From Pseudomonas sp. GM41(2012) (GTDB lineage: Bacteria; Pseudomonadota; Gammaproteobacteria; Pseudomonadales; Pseudomonadaceae), in assembly GCF_000282315.2 (NCBI RefSeq), contig NZ_AKJN02000008.1:682001-746000 (forward strand): DNA of 64,000 nucleotides, written 5' to 3'. A program made the translations under genes and the position numbers. Of this stretch, positions 24,849 to 32,877 are shown in pieces. Below the pieces are notes generated by a model that did no database searches, was not told where the DNA came from, and worked only from the letters and a program-made list of their open reading frames with translations. Numbering within the stretch: position 1 is the first letter of the stretch; every line of letters starts with the position of its first letter.

Positions 24849-25385
24849 TTACTCTGCGGTATGAGCGTCGGTGGCGCAGGCGGGTTTGCCAGCAGCGTAT
24901 TTAAGACTGGGGTCGACCAGCGCATCGAAGCGTTTCAGCGCTTCGGAACCGATCAGGAGCGGGTATTGGAAGGCGCTGCGGTCGGTCAAGTTCACTTCGA
25001 TACTGCGTAAAGCCGAACCCATGCAGATATTCAGCTCGATCACCGGACGGGCGGTGTACTTCTTGCCTTCTTCCGGGTCGTAGTCGCCGGCCCTGCGCTT
25101 GATCTTGCTGACGCGGGCCAGTGGCCGTTCGATCGGGTGCGAGTGCGCAGCGTCGATGGCCAGATAGAAGCGCACCCAGGATTCGCCATTGCGTTTGAAA
25201 CGTTTGATGTCACGGGCACTCAGGGAAGCGGTTTTCGCCCCGGTGTCGAGTTTGGCGGCGACTTCCAGGTCGATGCCGTCCAGGGAGGCGTACTCGTTGA
25301 GGCCGTAGACAGTCTTTTCCCCCGCCGCGGCGAAACCGGGCAGGCAAAGAAGATAAAGGAAGGTGGGGAAGGGCTTGAGTCTCAT
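24849..25385 (-). CDS. Secreted retropepsin-like aspartic protease (RimK-associated, formerly 'ATP-dependent zinc protease' family)
   Basis: 178 residues. A signal peptide (MRLKPFPTFLYLLCLPGFAAA) is followed by a single retropepsin-fold domain with the catalytic DTG in AAKLDTGAKTASLSA. The fold's second half reads YPLLIGSEALKRFDALVDPS. Retropepsins work as dimers. The family name 'zinc protease' in databases does not match this DTG sequence. It is the first gene of a three-gene operon. The reading frame is open further upstream, but only the start at 25385 gives a signal peptide, so the protein is periplasmic. Confidence 0.82.
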   Translation of the reverse strand: MRLKPFPTFLYLLCLPGFAAAGEKTVYGLNEYASLDGIDLEVAAKLDTGAKTASLSARDIKRFKRNGESWVRFYLAIDAAHSHPIERPLARVSKIKRRAGDYDPEEGKKYTARPVIELNICMGSALRSIEVNLTDRSAFQYPLLIGSEALKRFDALVDPSLKYAAGKPACATDAHTAE

Positions 25386-25599
25386 AAATCCTGGTGCGCA
25401 GCGGTCCGTACTTCTATTCAAGGCCCTGGCATCGCTGCGCAAGCTCCCTCGTATGCCTATCAACTGTTTATGACAGGCAGTGCAGATGTCACAAACAAAT
25501 GCGGCCGGCATTCTAGCACGGTGGTTTTATGGCGCCACCGCTGGCGGGCGGCTATAAACAGCTGTGCTGCTTTGTTATGGTGCAGCCGGTTATTAGACG

Positions 25600-25611
25600 A
25601 TTGTCGACAAT
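25600..25611. promoter_or_regulatory. Putative GntR operator 1 of the prp operon
   Basis: Perfect 12-bp palindrome ATTGTCGACAAT, 74 bp before the GntR start codon. Its core TGTCGACA occurs again at 25675-25682, immediately before the start. Two copies of a palindrome at a GntR gene suggest autoregulation. Confidence 0.6.
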
Positions 25612-25674
25612 ACCGATTTTCTCTTTGACTATTCGACCTGTATTCGCTAGTTTTTGCGGCATCCGCTTACAAGG

Positions 25675-25682
25675 TGTCGACA
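25675..25682. promoter_or_regulatory. Putative GntR operator 2 of the prp operon
   Basis: TGTCGACA core, overlapping the ribosome-binding region of the GntR gene. Binding here would block translation start or early elongation. Confidence 0.5.
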
Positions 25683-25684
25683 AT

Positions 25685-26407
25685 ATGTTGGATCAACTCG
25701 ATCCCCCGGTCATTGCCCAAGACGATTCAGAGACTCTTTCCGAGAACGTCTTCCGGCGCATTCAGGCGGCCATCGTCAAGGGTGAGATCGCCCCGGGCAG
25801 CAAGATCTCCGAGCCGGAACTGGCGCGCACCTATGGCATCAGCCGCGGGCCGTTGCGTGAGGCGATCCACCGGCTGGAAGGCCAGCGCCTGCTGGTTCGC
25901 GTGCCGCACGTCGGGGCGCGGGTGGTTTCGTTGAGCCATGCCGAGCTGCTGGAACTCTACGAAATCCGCGAATCCCTCGAAGGCATGGCCTGCCGTCTGG
26001 CGGCCGAACGCATGACGCTCGAAGAAATCGACGAACTGCGCCGGGTCCTCGAAACCCATGAGCGCGATGCGGCGTTTCAGGCCGGCGTCGGCTACTACCA
26101 GCAGGAAGGCGATTTCGACTTCCATTACCGAATCATCCAGGGCAGCGGCAACCGCACCCTGACGCAGATGCTCTGCGGCGAGCTCTATCAACTGGTGCGC
26201 ATGTACCGCATCCAGTTTTCCACCACGCCCAATCGTCCGCGTCAGGCCTTTGCCGAGCACCACCGAATTCTCGACGCCATCGCCGACCGTGACGGTGAGC
26301 TAGCCGAGTTGTTGATGCGCCGCCACATCGGCGCCTCCAAACGCAATATCGCTCGTCACTACCAGGACGGCGCCAACCAGACAGCCACTGAACGAGGTGA
26401 GTCATGA
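25685..26407 (+). CDS. GntR-family (FCD) regulator of the methylcitrate operon
   Basis: 240 residues. The N-terminal winged helix-turn-helix reads SKISEPELARTYGISRGPLREAIHRLEG. The C-terminal all-helical FCD ligand domain (about 95-225) keeps the metal-ligand pattern Asp/His in FDFHYRIIQGSG and a later FAEHHRILDA. It is the first gene of the operon, and its stop overlaps the prpB start (ATGA). It probably represses prp genes until a methylcitrate-pathway intermediate is bound. The start at 25685 is preferred to open sequence upstream because of AAGGTG 8 bases before it. Confidence 0.88.
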   Translation: MLDQLDPPVIAQDDSETLSENVFRRIQAAIVKGEIAPGSKISEPELARTYGISRGPLREAIHRLEGQRLLVRVPHVGARVVSLSHAELLELYEIRESLEGMACRLAAERMTLEEIDELRRVLETHERDAAFQAGVGYYQQEGDFDFHYRIIQGSGNRTLTQMLCGELYQLVRMYRIQFSTTPNRPRQAFAEHHRILDAIADRDGELAELLMRRHIGASKRNIARHYQDGANQTATERGES

Positions 26408-27294
26408 GTTCCAACAAGAGCACTCCAGGCCAGCGATTCCGCGATGCGGTCGCCAGCGAACATCCGCTGCAAGTGGTCGGCGCGATCAACGCCAATCACG
26501 CGCTGCTGGCCAAGCGCGCCGGTTTCAAGGCTATTTATTTGTCGGGTGGCGGGGTGGCTGCCGGCTCCCTCGGCGTGCCGGACCTGGGCATCACCGGTCT
26601 GGATGACGTGCTGACCGACGTGCGCCGCATCACTGACGTTTGCGACCTGCCGCTGCTGGTGGACGTGGACACCGGTTTCGGCTCCTCGGCGTTCAACGTC
26701 GCGCGCACCGTCAAGTCGATGATCAAGTTCGGCGCGGCGGCGATTCACATCGAAGACCAGGTCGGCGCCAAGCGCTGCGGTCACCGTCCTAATAAAGAGA
26801 TCGTGTCCCTGCAGGAAATGGTCGATCGCATCAAGGCAGCCGTCGATGCGCGTACCGATGACAGCTTCGTGATCATGGCCCGTACCGACGCCCTCGCAGT
26901 GGAAGGTCTGGAATCCGCTTTGGATCGCGCCGCCGCGTGCATCGAGGCCGGCGCCGACATGATTTTCCCGGAAGCCATCACCGAACTGGACATGTACAAG
27001 CTGTTCGCCAGCCGCGTGAAAGCGCCGATCCTGGCCAACATCACCGAATTCGGCGCGACGCCGCTGTACACCACCGAGCAACTCGCCGCTGCCGATGTAT
27101 CGCTGGTGCTGTACCCGCTGTCGGCGTTCCGCGCGATGAACAAAGCCGCCGAAAACGTCTACACCGCGATCCGCCGCGATGGCACACAACAGAACGTCAT
27201 CGACACCATGCAGACGCGCATGGAGCTTTACGATCGCATCGACTACCACACCTTCGAGCAGAAGCTCGATGCGTTGTTCGCCGCGAAGAAATAA
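26404..27294 (+). CDS. prpB: 2-methylisocitrate lyase
   Basis: 296 residues. It splits 2-methylisocitrate into pyruvate and succinate, the last step of the methylcitrate cycle. The signature active-site loop GAKRCGHRPNK (KKCGH type, with the catalytic Cys) and the Mg-binding VDVDTGFGSS segment are present, as is IEDQVG. The start codon is fused to the GntR stop by a 4-base overlap, so the two are translationally coupled. Confidence 0.96.
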   Translation: MSSNKSTPGQRFRDAVASEHPLQVVGAINANHALLAKRAGFKAIYLSGGGVAAGSLGVPDLGITGLDDVLTDVRRITDVCDLPLLVDVDTGFGSSAFNVARTVKSMIKFGAAAIHIEDQVGAKRCGHRPNKEIVSLQEMVDRIKAAVDARTDDSFVIMARTDALAVEGLESALDRAAACIEAGADMIFPEAITELDMYKLFASRVKAPILANITEFGATPLYTTEQLAAADVSLVLYPLSAFRAMNKAAENVYTAIRRDGTQQNVIDTMQTRMELYDRIDYHTFEQKLDALFAAKK

Positions 27295-27303
27295 TGAAAG
27301 CCC

Positions 27304-27395
27304 TGTAGGAGCGAAGCTTGCTCGCGAAAGCGGTGTATCAGACGACATTAATGTTGAATGGCAGTCCGTCTTCGCGAGCAAGCTTCGCTCCTACA
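27304..27395. repeat. REP-type inverted repeat pair inside the prp operon
   Basis: 25-bp perfect arms TGTAGGAGCGAAGCTTGCTC.../complement, between prpB and prpC. Confidence 0.9.
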
Positions 27396-27433
27396 AGTTT
27401 CCCTAACAAATTCAAGAAAAACTGGAGACAGCA

Positions 27434-28561
27434 ATGGCCGAAGCAAAAGTACTCAGTGGCGCCGGGCTCCGTGGCCAGGTTGCCGGGCAAACCGCACTGT
27501 CCACCGTGGGCCAGTCGGGCGCAGGCCTGACCTATCGTGGCTACGACGTTCGCGAACTGGCGGCTGACGCACAGTTCGAAGAAGTGGCCTACCTGCTGCT
27601 TTACGGTGAACTGCCGACCCAAACCCAACTCGCCGCTTACATCAGCAAACTGGGCAAGCTGCGCGACCTGCCGCAAGCGCTGAAAGAAGTGCTGGAACGC
27701 ATCCCCGCCGACGCCCACCCGATGGACGTGATGCGCACCGGTTGCTCGTTCCTGGGCAACATCGAGCCGGAGAAAGACTTCTCCGAACAACACGACGTGA
27801 CTGACCGCCTGCTGGCCGCATTCCCGGCGATCATGTGCTACTGGTATCGCTTCAGCCATGACGGCAAACGCATCAGCTGCGTGAGCGACGAACCATCCAT
27901 CGGCGGCCACTTCCTGCACCTGCTGCACGACAAGAAGCCGAGCGAGTTGCACGTCAAAGTGATGAACGTTTCGCTGATCCTCTACGCGGAGCACGAGTTC
28001 AACGCCTCGACGTTCACCGCACGGGTTTGCGCCTCGACCCTGTCGGACATGTATTCCTGCGTCACGGCCGCCATTGGCTCGCTGCGTGGTCCGCTGCATG
28101 GCGGCGCCAACGAAGCGGCGATGGAAATGATCGAGCGCTTCAGCTCGCCGGAAGAGGCGATCAAAGGCACCCTCGGCATGCTCGAGCGCAAGGACAAGAT
28201 CATGGGCTTCGGTCACGCGATCTATAAGGACAACGATCCGCGCAACGAGGTGATCAAGGGCTGGTCGAAAAAACTCGCCGACGAAGTGGGCGACACCGTG
28301 TTGTTCCCGGTTTCCGAAGCCATCGACAAGACCATGTGGGAGCAGAAAAAACTGTTCCCGAACGCCGACTTCTACCATGCGTCGACGTACCACTTCATGG
28401 GCATCCCGACCAAGTTGTTCACCCCGATTTTCGTCTGCTCGCGCCTGACCGGCTGGGCGGCGCACGTGTTCGAACAACGTGCCAACAACCGCATCATCCG
28501 CCCGAGTGCCGAGTACGTCGGCGTCGAACAGCGCAAGTTCGTGCCAATCGAACAACGCTGA
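27434..28561 (+). CDS. prpC: 2-methylcitrate synthase
   Basis: 375 residues, normal length for PrpC. It condenses propionyl-CoA with oxaloacetate. Family landmarks are GLRGQVAGQTALSTVG at the start (the RGQ/AG pattern of PrpC), the catalytic His regions in LRGPLHGGANEAAMEM and MGFGHAIYK, and the Asp region near FYHASTYHFMGIP. It follows prpB after a REP hairpin and has its own GGAG ribosome-binding site 8 bases before ATG. Confidence 0.95.
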   Translation: MAEAKVLSGAGLRGQVAGQTALSTVGQSGAGLTYRGYDVRELAADAQFEEVAYLLLYGELPTQTQLAAYISKLGKLRDLPQALKEVLERIPADAHPMDVMRTGCSFLGNIEPEKDFSEQHDVTDRLLAAFPAIMCYWYRFSHDGKRISCVSDEPSIGGHFLHLLHDKKPSELHVKVMNVSLILYAEHEFNASTFTARVCASTLSDMYSCVTAAIGSLRGPLHGGANEAAMEMIERFSSPEEAIKGTLGMLERKDKIMGFGHAIYKDNDPRNEVIKGWSKKLADEVGDTVLFPVSEAIDKTMWEQKKLFPNADFYHASTYHFMGIPTKLFTPIFVCSRLTGWAAHVFEQRANNRIIRPSAEYVGVEQRKFVPIEQR

Positions 28562-28587
28562 ATGGTGAAGGCCGGCTGAACCGGGAA

Positions 28588-28683
28588 CCTGTAGGAGCCG
28601 AGCTTGCTCGCGATGACGGACTGACATTCAACATCGATGTCGACTGATACACCGCTATCGCGAGCAAGCTCGGCTCCTACAGG
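28588..28683. repeat. REP-type inverted repeat pair inside the prp operon
   Basis: 27-bp near-perfect arms CCTGTAGGAGCCGAGCTTGC.../complement, between prpC and acnD. Confidence 0.9.
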
Positions 28684-28746
28684 GAACCGGTCTCAATTCA
28701 AATGCCAGGCCCCACCTTTTGAAACTACCGTGACCGAGTCCTGACG

Positions 28747-31341
28747 ATGAATACTGAATTCCGTAAACCGCTGCCCGGCAGCCATCTGGATTACTTCGAC
28801 GTCCGCGCGGCTGTCGAGGCCATCCAGCCCGGCGCCTACGACACTCTGCCGTACACCTCTCGCGTGCTGGCGGAAAACCTGGTGCGTCGCTGCGACCCGG
28901 CCACGCTCACCGAATCCCTGAAGCAATTCATCGAGCGCAAACGCGACCTCGACTTCCCATGGTTCCCGGCCCGCGTGGTGTGCCACGACATTCTCGGCCA
29001 GACCGCGCTGGTCGACCTCGCCGGCCTGCGTGACGCCATCGCTTTGCAAGGTGGCGACCCGGCTCAAGTGAACCCGGTGGTGCCGACGCAATTGATCGTC
29101 GATCACTCCCTGGCCGTCGAGCGCGGTGGTTTCGATCCGGAGGCGTTCGAGAAGAACCGCGCCATCGAAGACCGTCGCAACGAAGACCGTTTCCACTTCA
29201 TCAACTGGACCAAAAAGGCCTTCAAGAACGTTGATGTGATCCCGCCGGGCAACGGGATCATGCACCAGATCAACCTGGAGAAAATGTCTCCGGTGATCCA
29301 GGTGCGCGACGGCGTGGCATTTCCCGACACTTGCGTCGGCACCGACAGCCACACCCCGCACGTCGATGCACTGGGCGTGATCGCCATCGGTGTCGGCGGC
29401 CTGGAAGCTGAAAGCGTGATGCTCGGCCGCGCGTCGTGGATGCGTCTGCCGGAAAGCGTCGGCGTCGAATTGACGGGCAAGCTGCAACCGGGCATCACCG
29501 CCACCGACATGGTGCTGGCGCTGACCGAGTTCCTGCGTCAGCAAAAAGTCGTCGGTGCCTGGCTGGAGTTCTTCGGCGAAGGCGCCTCCGCACTGACCCT
29601 GGGCGACCGTGCGACCATTTCCAACATGGCCCCGGAATACGGCGCCACCGCCGCGATGTTCTACATCGACCAGCAGACCATCGACTACCTGAAACTCACC
29701 GGCCGTGAAGACGAGCAAGTGCAGTTGGTCGAGAACTACGCCAAGACCACAGGCCTGTGGGCTGACAGCTTGAAGAATGCGCAATACGAGCGTGGGTTGA
29801 CCTTCAACCTGTCCTCGGTGGTGCGCAACATGGCCGGCCCGAGCAACCCGCACGCCCGCGTTGCGACCTCGGATCTCGCCGCCCAAGGTATCTCTGGCCA
29901 GTGGACCGAAGTGCCCGGCCAGATGCCGGACGGCGCGGTAATCATCGCCGCCATCACCAGTTGCACCAACACCAGCAACCCGCGCAACGTCATCGCCGCC
30001 GGTCTGCTGGCGCGCAATGCCAACAAGCTCGGGCTGACCCGCAAACCGTGGGTCAAATCGTCCCTGGCACCGGGTTCGAAAACCGTGGCGCTGTACCTGG
30101 ATGAAGCCGGCCTGACCACCGAACTGGAGCAACTCGGCTTCGGCATCGTCGCCTTCGCTTGCACCACCTGCAACGGCATGTCCGGCGCACTGGATCCGGT
30201 GATCCAGCAAGAGATCATTGACCGCGACCTGTACGCCACGGCGGTACTGTCCGGCAACCGCAACTTCGATGGCCGGATCCACCCGTACGCCAAGAATGCG
30301 TTCCTCGCTTCGCCGCCATTGGTCGTGGCTTACGCCATTGCCGGGACCATCCGTTTCGACATCGAAAAAGATGTGCTGGGTATGGTCGACGGCAAGGAAA
30401 TCCGCCTGAAAGACATCTGGCCGAGCGACGAAGAAATCGACGCGGTGGTCAAGGCGTCGGTCAAGCCGGAGCAGTTCCGTCAGGTCTACATTCCGATGTT
30501 CGCCATCCACGAAGACACCGGTCCGAAAGTGACGCCGCTGTACGACTGGCGCGAGATGAGCACTTACATCCGCCGTCCGCCGTACTGGGAAGGCGCGCTG
30601 GCCGGGGCTCGTCCGCTCAAGGGCATGCGCCCGCTGGCGGTGCTGCCGGACAACATCACCACCGATCACCTGTCGCCTTCGAATGCGATCATGCTCGACA
30701 GCGCCGCCGGCGAATACCTGGCGAAAATGGGCTTGCCGGAAGAGGACTTCAACTCTTACGCAACCCACCGCGGCGACCACTTGACCGCGCAACGCGCCAC
30801 CTTCGCCAACCCGAAACTGTTCAATGAAATGGTTCAGGAAAACGGCAAGGTCAAGCAGGGTTCGCTGGCTCGCGTCGAGCCGGAAGGCAAAGTGATGCGC
30901 ATGTGGGAAGCCATCGAAACCTACATGGAACGCAAGCAGCCGCTGATCATCATCGCCGGTGCCGACTACGGTCAGGGTTCGTCCCGCGACTGGGCGGCCA
31001 AAGGCGTGCGTCTGGCGGGTGTGGAAGCGATTGCAGCCGAAGGCTTCGAGCGCATTCACCGCACCAACCTGGTGGGCATGGGCGTGTTGCCGCTGGAGTT
31101 CAAACCGGGCACCGACCGCAAGACATTGGGCATCGATGGCAGCGAAACCTACGACGTGATCGGTGAGCGCACCCCGCGTGCCGAGCTGACGCTGGTGATC
31201 AACCGCAAGAACGGCGAACGCGTCGAAGTGCCGGTGACCTGCCGCCTCGACACCGCCGAAGAAGTGTCGATCTATGAGGCCGGCGGCGTGCTGCAACGCT
31301 TCGCTCAGGACTTCCTCGAAGAATCGGCGGTTGCCGTTTAA
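28747..31341 (+). CDS. acnD: Fe/S-dependent 2-methylcitrate dehydratase AcnD
   Basis: 864 residues, aconitase fold of the AcnA/IRP type. The three iron-sulfur cysteines lie in SCTNTSNPRNV (one) and CTTCNGMSGAL (two). The swivel domain contains the GADYGQGSSRDWA and GMGVLPLEF motifs. AcnD dehydrates 2-methylcitrate and needs PrpF to make its product usable. In gammaproteobacteria with AcnD/PrpF, this pair replaces or adds to PrpD, and here PrpD is also encoded. The ribosome-binding site before 28747 is weak. Confidence 0.95.
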   Translation: MNTEFRKPLPGSHLDYFDVRAAVEAIQPGAYDTLPYTSRVLAENLVRRCDPATLTESLKQFIERKRDLDFPWFPARVVCHDILGQTALVDLAGLRDAIALQGGDPAQVNPVVPTQLIVDHSLAVERGGFDPEAFEKNRAIEDRRNEDRFHFINWTKKAFKNVDVIPPGNGIMHQINLEKMSPVIQVRDGVAFPDTCVGTDSHTPHVDALGVIAIGVGGLEAESVMLGRASWMRLPESVGVELTGKLQPGITATDMVLALTEFLRQQKVVGAWLEFFGEGASALTLGDRATISNMAPEYGATAAMFYIDQQTIDYLKLTGREDEQVQLVENYAKTTGLWADSLKNAQYERGLTFNLSSVVRNMAGPSNPHARVATSDLAAQGISGQWTEVPGQMPDGAVIIAAITSCTNTSNPRNVIAAGLLARNANKLGLTRKPWVKSSLAPGSKTVALYLDEAGLTTELEQLGFGIVAFACTTCNGMSGALDPVIQQEIIDRDLYATAVLSGNRNFDGRIHPYAKNAFLASPPLVVAYAIAGTIRFDIEKDVLGMVDGKEIRLKDIWPSDEEIDAVVKASVKPEQFRQVYIPMFAIHEDTGPKVTPLYDWREMSTYIRRPPYWEGALAGARPLKGMRPLAVLPDNITTDHLSPSNAIMLDSAAGEYLAKMGLPEEDFNSYATHRGDHLTAQRATFANPKLFNEMVQENGKVKQGSLARVEPEGKVMRMWEAIETYMERKQPLIIIAGADYGQGSSRDWAAKGVRLAGVEAIAAEGFERIHRTNLVGMGVLPLEFKPGTDRKTLGIDGSETYDVIGERTPRAELTLVINRKNGERVEVPVTCRLDTAEEVSIYEAGGVLQRFAQDFLEESAVAV

Positions 31342-31395
31342 CACGATGAGTTCGGGCGGGGCCATGCGGTCCCGCTCGATCCTAAAAGGAACATC

Positions 31396-32586
31396 ATGGC
31401 TCACGCACCTCAAATTAGAATCCCCGCCACCTACATGCGCGGCGGCACCAGTAAAGGCGTGTTCTTCAGCCTGAAAGACCTGCCTGAAGCGGCACAGGTT
31501 CCAGGCCCTGCGCGCGACGCTTTATTGCTGCGCGTGATCGGCAGCCCCGACCCGTACGACAAGCAAATCGACGGCATGGGCGGCGCGACCTCCAGCACCA
31601 GCAAAACCGTGATCCTGTCCAAAAGCATCAAGGCCGATCACGACGTCGATTACCTGTTCGGTCAGGTGTCCATCGACAAGCCTTTCGTCGATTGGAGCGG
31701 CAACTGCGGCAACCTGTCGGCGGCGGTCGGTTCGTTTGCCATCAGCAATGGTTTGGTGGACGCCAGCCGCATCCCGCACAACGGCGTTGCCGTGGTTCGC
31801 GTGTGGCAGGCCAACATCGGCAAGACCATCATCGCCCACGTGCCGATCACCAATGGTGAAGTGCAGGAGACCGGTGATTTCGAACTCGACGGCGTGACCT
31901 TTCCGGCCGCCGAAGTGCAGGTCGAATTCATGGACCCGGCGGCGGAAGAAGAGGGCGGCGGCGGTTCGATGTTTCCTACCGGCAACCTGGTGGATGACCT
32001 CGAAGTGCCTGGCGTCGGAACCTTCAAGGCGACCATGATCAATGCCGGTATTCCGACGATTTTCGTCAATGCCGAAGACATCGGTTACACCGGCACCGAG
32101 CTGCAAGGCGCGATCAACAGCGATCCGAAAGCGTTGCTGATGTTTGAAACCATTCGGGCTTACGGCGCATTGCGCATGGGCCTGATCAAGGATCTGGACG
32201 AAGCGGCCAAGCGTCAGCACACGCCTAAGGTGGCCTTTGTGGCCAAGCCTGCGGACTACGTTGCTTCGAGTGGTAAAGCGATTGCGGCGGGTGATATCGA
32301 TCTGTTGGTGCGGGCGCTGTCCATGGGCAAATTGCACCACGCGATGATGGGCACTGCGGCCGTGGCGATTGGTACGGCGGCAGCGATTTCCGGCACGCTG
32401 GTGAACCTCGCCGCAGGCGGTATCGAACGCAATGCCGTGCGCTTTGGGCATCCGTCCGGCACCTTGCGTGTGGGTGCTGAAGCGAGCCAGGTGAACGGTG
32501 AATGGACCGTGAACAAAGCCATCATGAGCCGCAGTGCGCGGGTGTTGATGGAAGGTTACGTCCGCGTGCCGGGTGATTCGTTCTGA
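31396..32586 (+). CDS. prpF: 2-methylaconitate cis-trans isomerase PrpF
   Basis: 396 residues, normal for PrpF. The fold is of the diaminopimelate epimerase type in two halves. Conserved stretches are PATYMRGGTSKGVFF near the start, DGMGGATSSTSKTV and GNCGNLSAAVG. It converts the isomer of 2-methylaconitate made by AcnD. AAAAGGAAC lies 5 bases before the ATG. The gene starts 54 bp after acnD, with which it works. Confidence 0.95.
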   Translation: MAHAPQIRIPATYMRGGTSKGVFFSLKDLPEAAQVPGPARDALLLRVIGSPDPYDKQIDGMGGATSSTSKTVILSKSIKADHDVDYLFGQVSIDKPFVDWSGNCGNLSAAVGSFAISNGLVDASRIPHNGVAVVRVWQANIGKTIIAHVPITNGEVQETGDFELDGVTFPAAEVQVEFMDPAAEEEGGGGSMFPTGNLVDDLEVPGVGTFKATMINAGIPTIFVNAEDIGYTGTELQGAINSDPKALLMFETIRAYGALRMGLIKDLDEAAKRQHTPKVAFVAKPADYVASSGKAIAAGDIDLLVRALSMGKLHHAMMGTAAVAIGTAAAISGTLVNLAAGGIERNAVRFGHPSGTLRVGAEASQVNGEWTVNKAIMSRSARVLMEGYVRVPGDSF

Positions 32587-32597
32587 TCTGAAAATCA

Positions 32598-32759
32598 CCC
32601 CTCACCCCAACCCTCTCCCCAAGGGGGAGAGGGGGAAAGGGAGCCGATCTTCATGCTTTTCAAGGCCTGAGTTCGACTCTATATCTCAGGTCGATGTAGC
32701 TCGAAAGACAACTCGGTCGGCCCCCTCTCCCCTTTGGGGAGAGGGCTGGGGTGAGGGGG
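32598..32759. repeat. Long inverted repeat (CCCTCTCCCC type) between prpF and prpD
   Basis: CCCCTCACCCCAACCCTCTC (32598 on) and its near-perfect complement (32721-32759) enclose about 85 bp. Each arm also carries its own short hairpin (CTCCCC-AAGG-GGGGAG). It is unlike the TGTAGGAGC repeats in this window. The 32587-32877 gap holds no gene. Confidence 0.8.
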
Positions 32760-32877
32760 CGATGCAACTGAAAACACACACAGCAAGCAGGCACCCCAGA
32801 CCTGCAAAAAAACCAACCCAACCTGCCGCTGAGGAAACACCACAACCCATCATTCCTTCATTGGAGTAACCCCCCAA

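Noticed and set aside
28693..31413. Open frame of about 900 codons antisense to acnD
   Set aside because: It mirrors a clear AcnD gene. Long antisense frames are expected in G+C-rich genes with strong third-position bias. The product has no recognisable domain and is rich in His and Arg, as mirror frames are.
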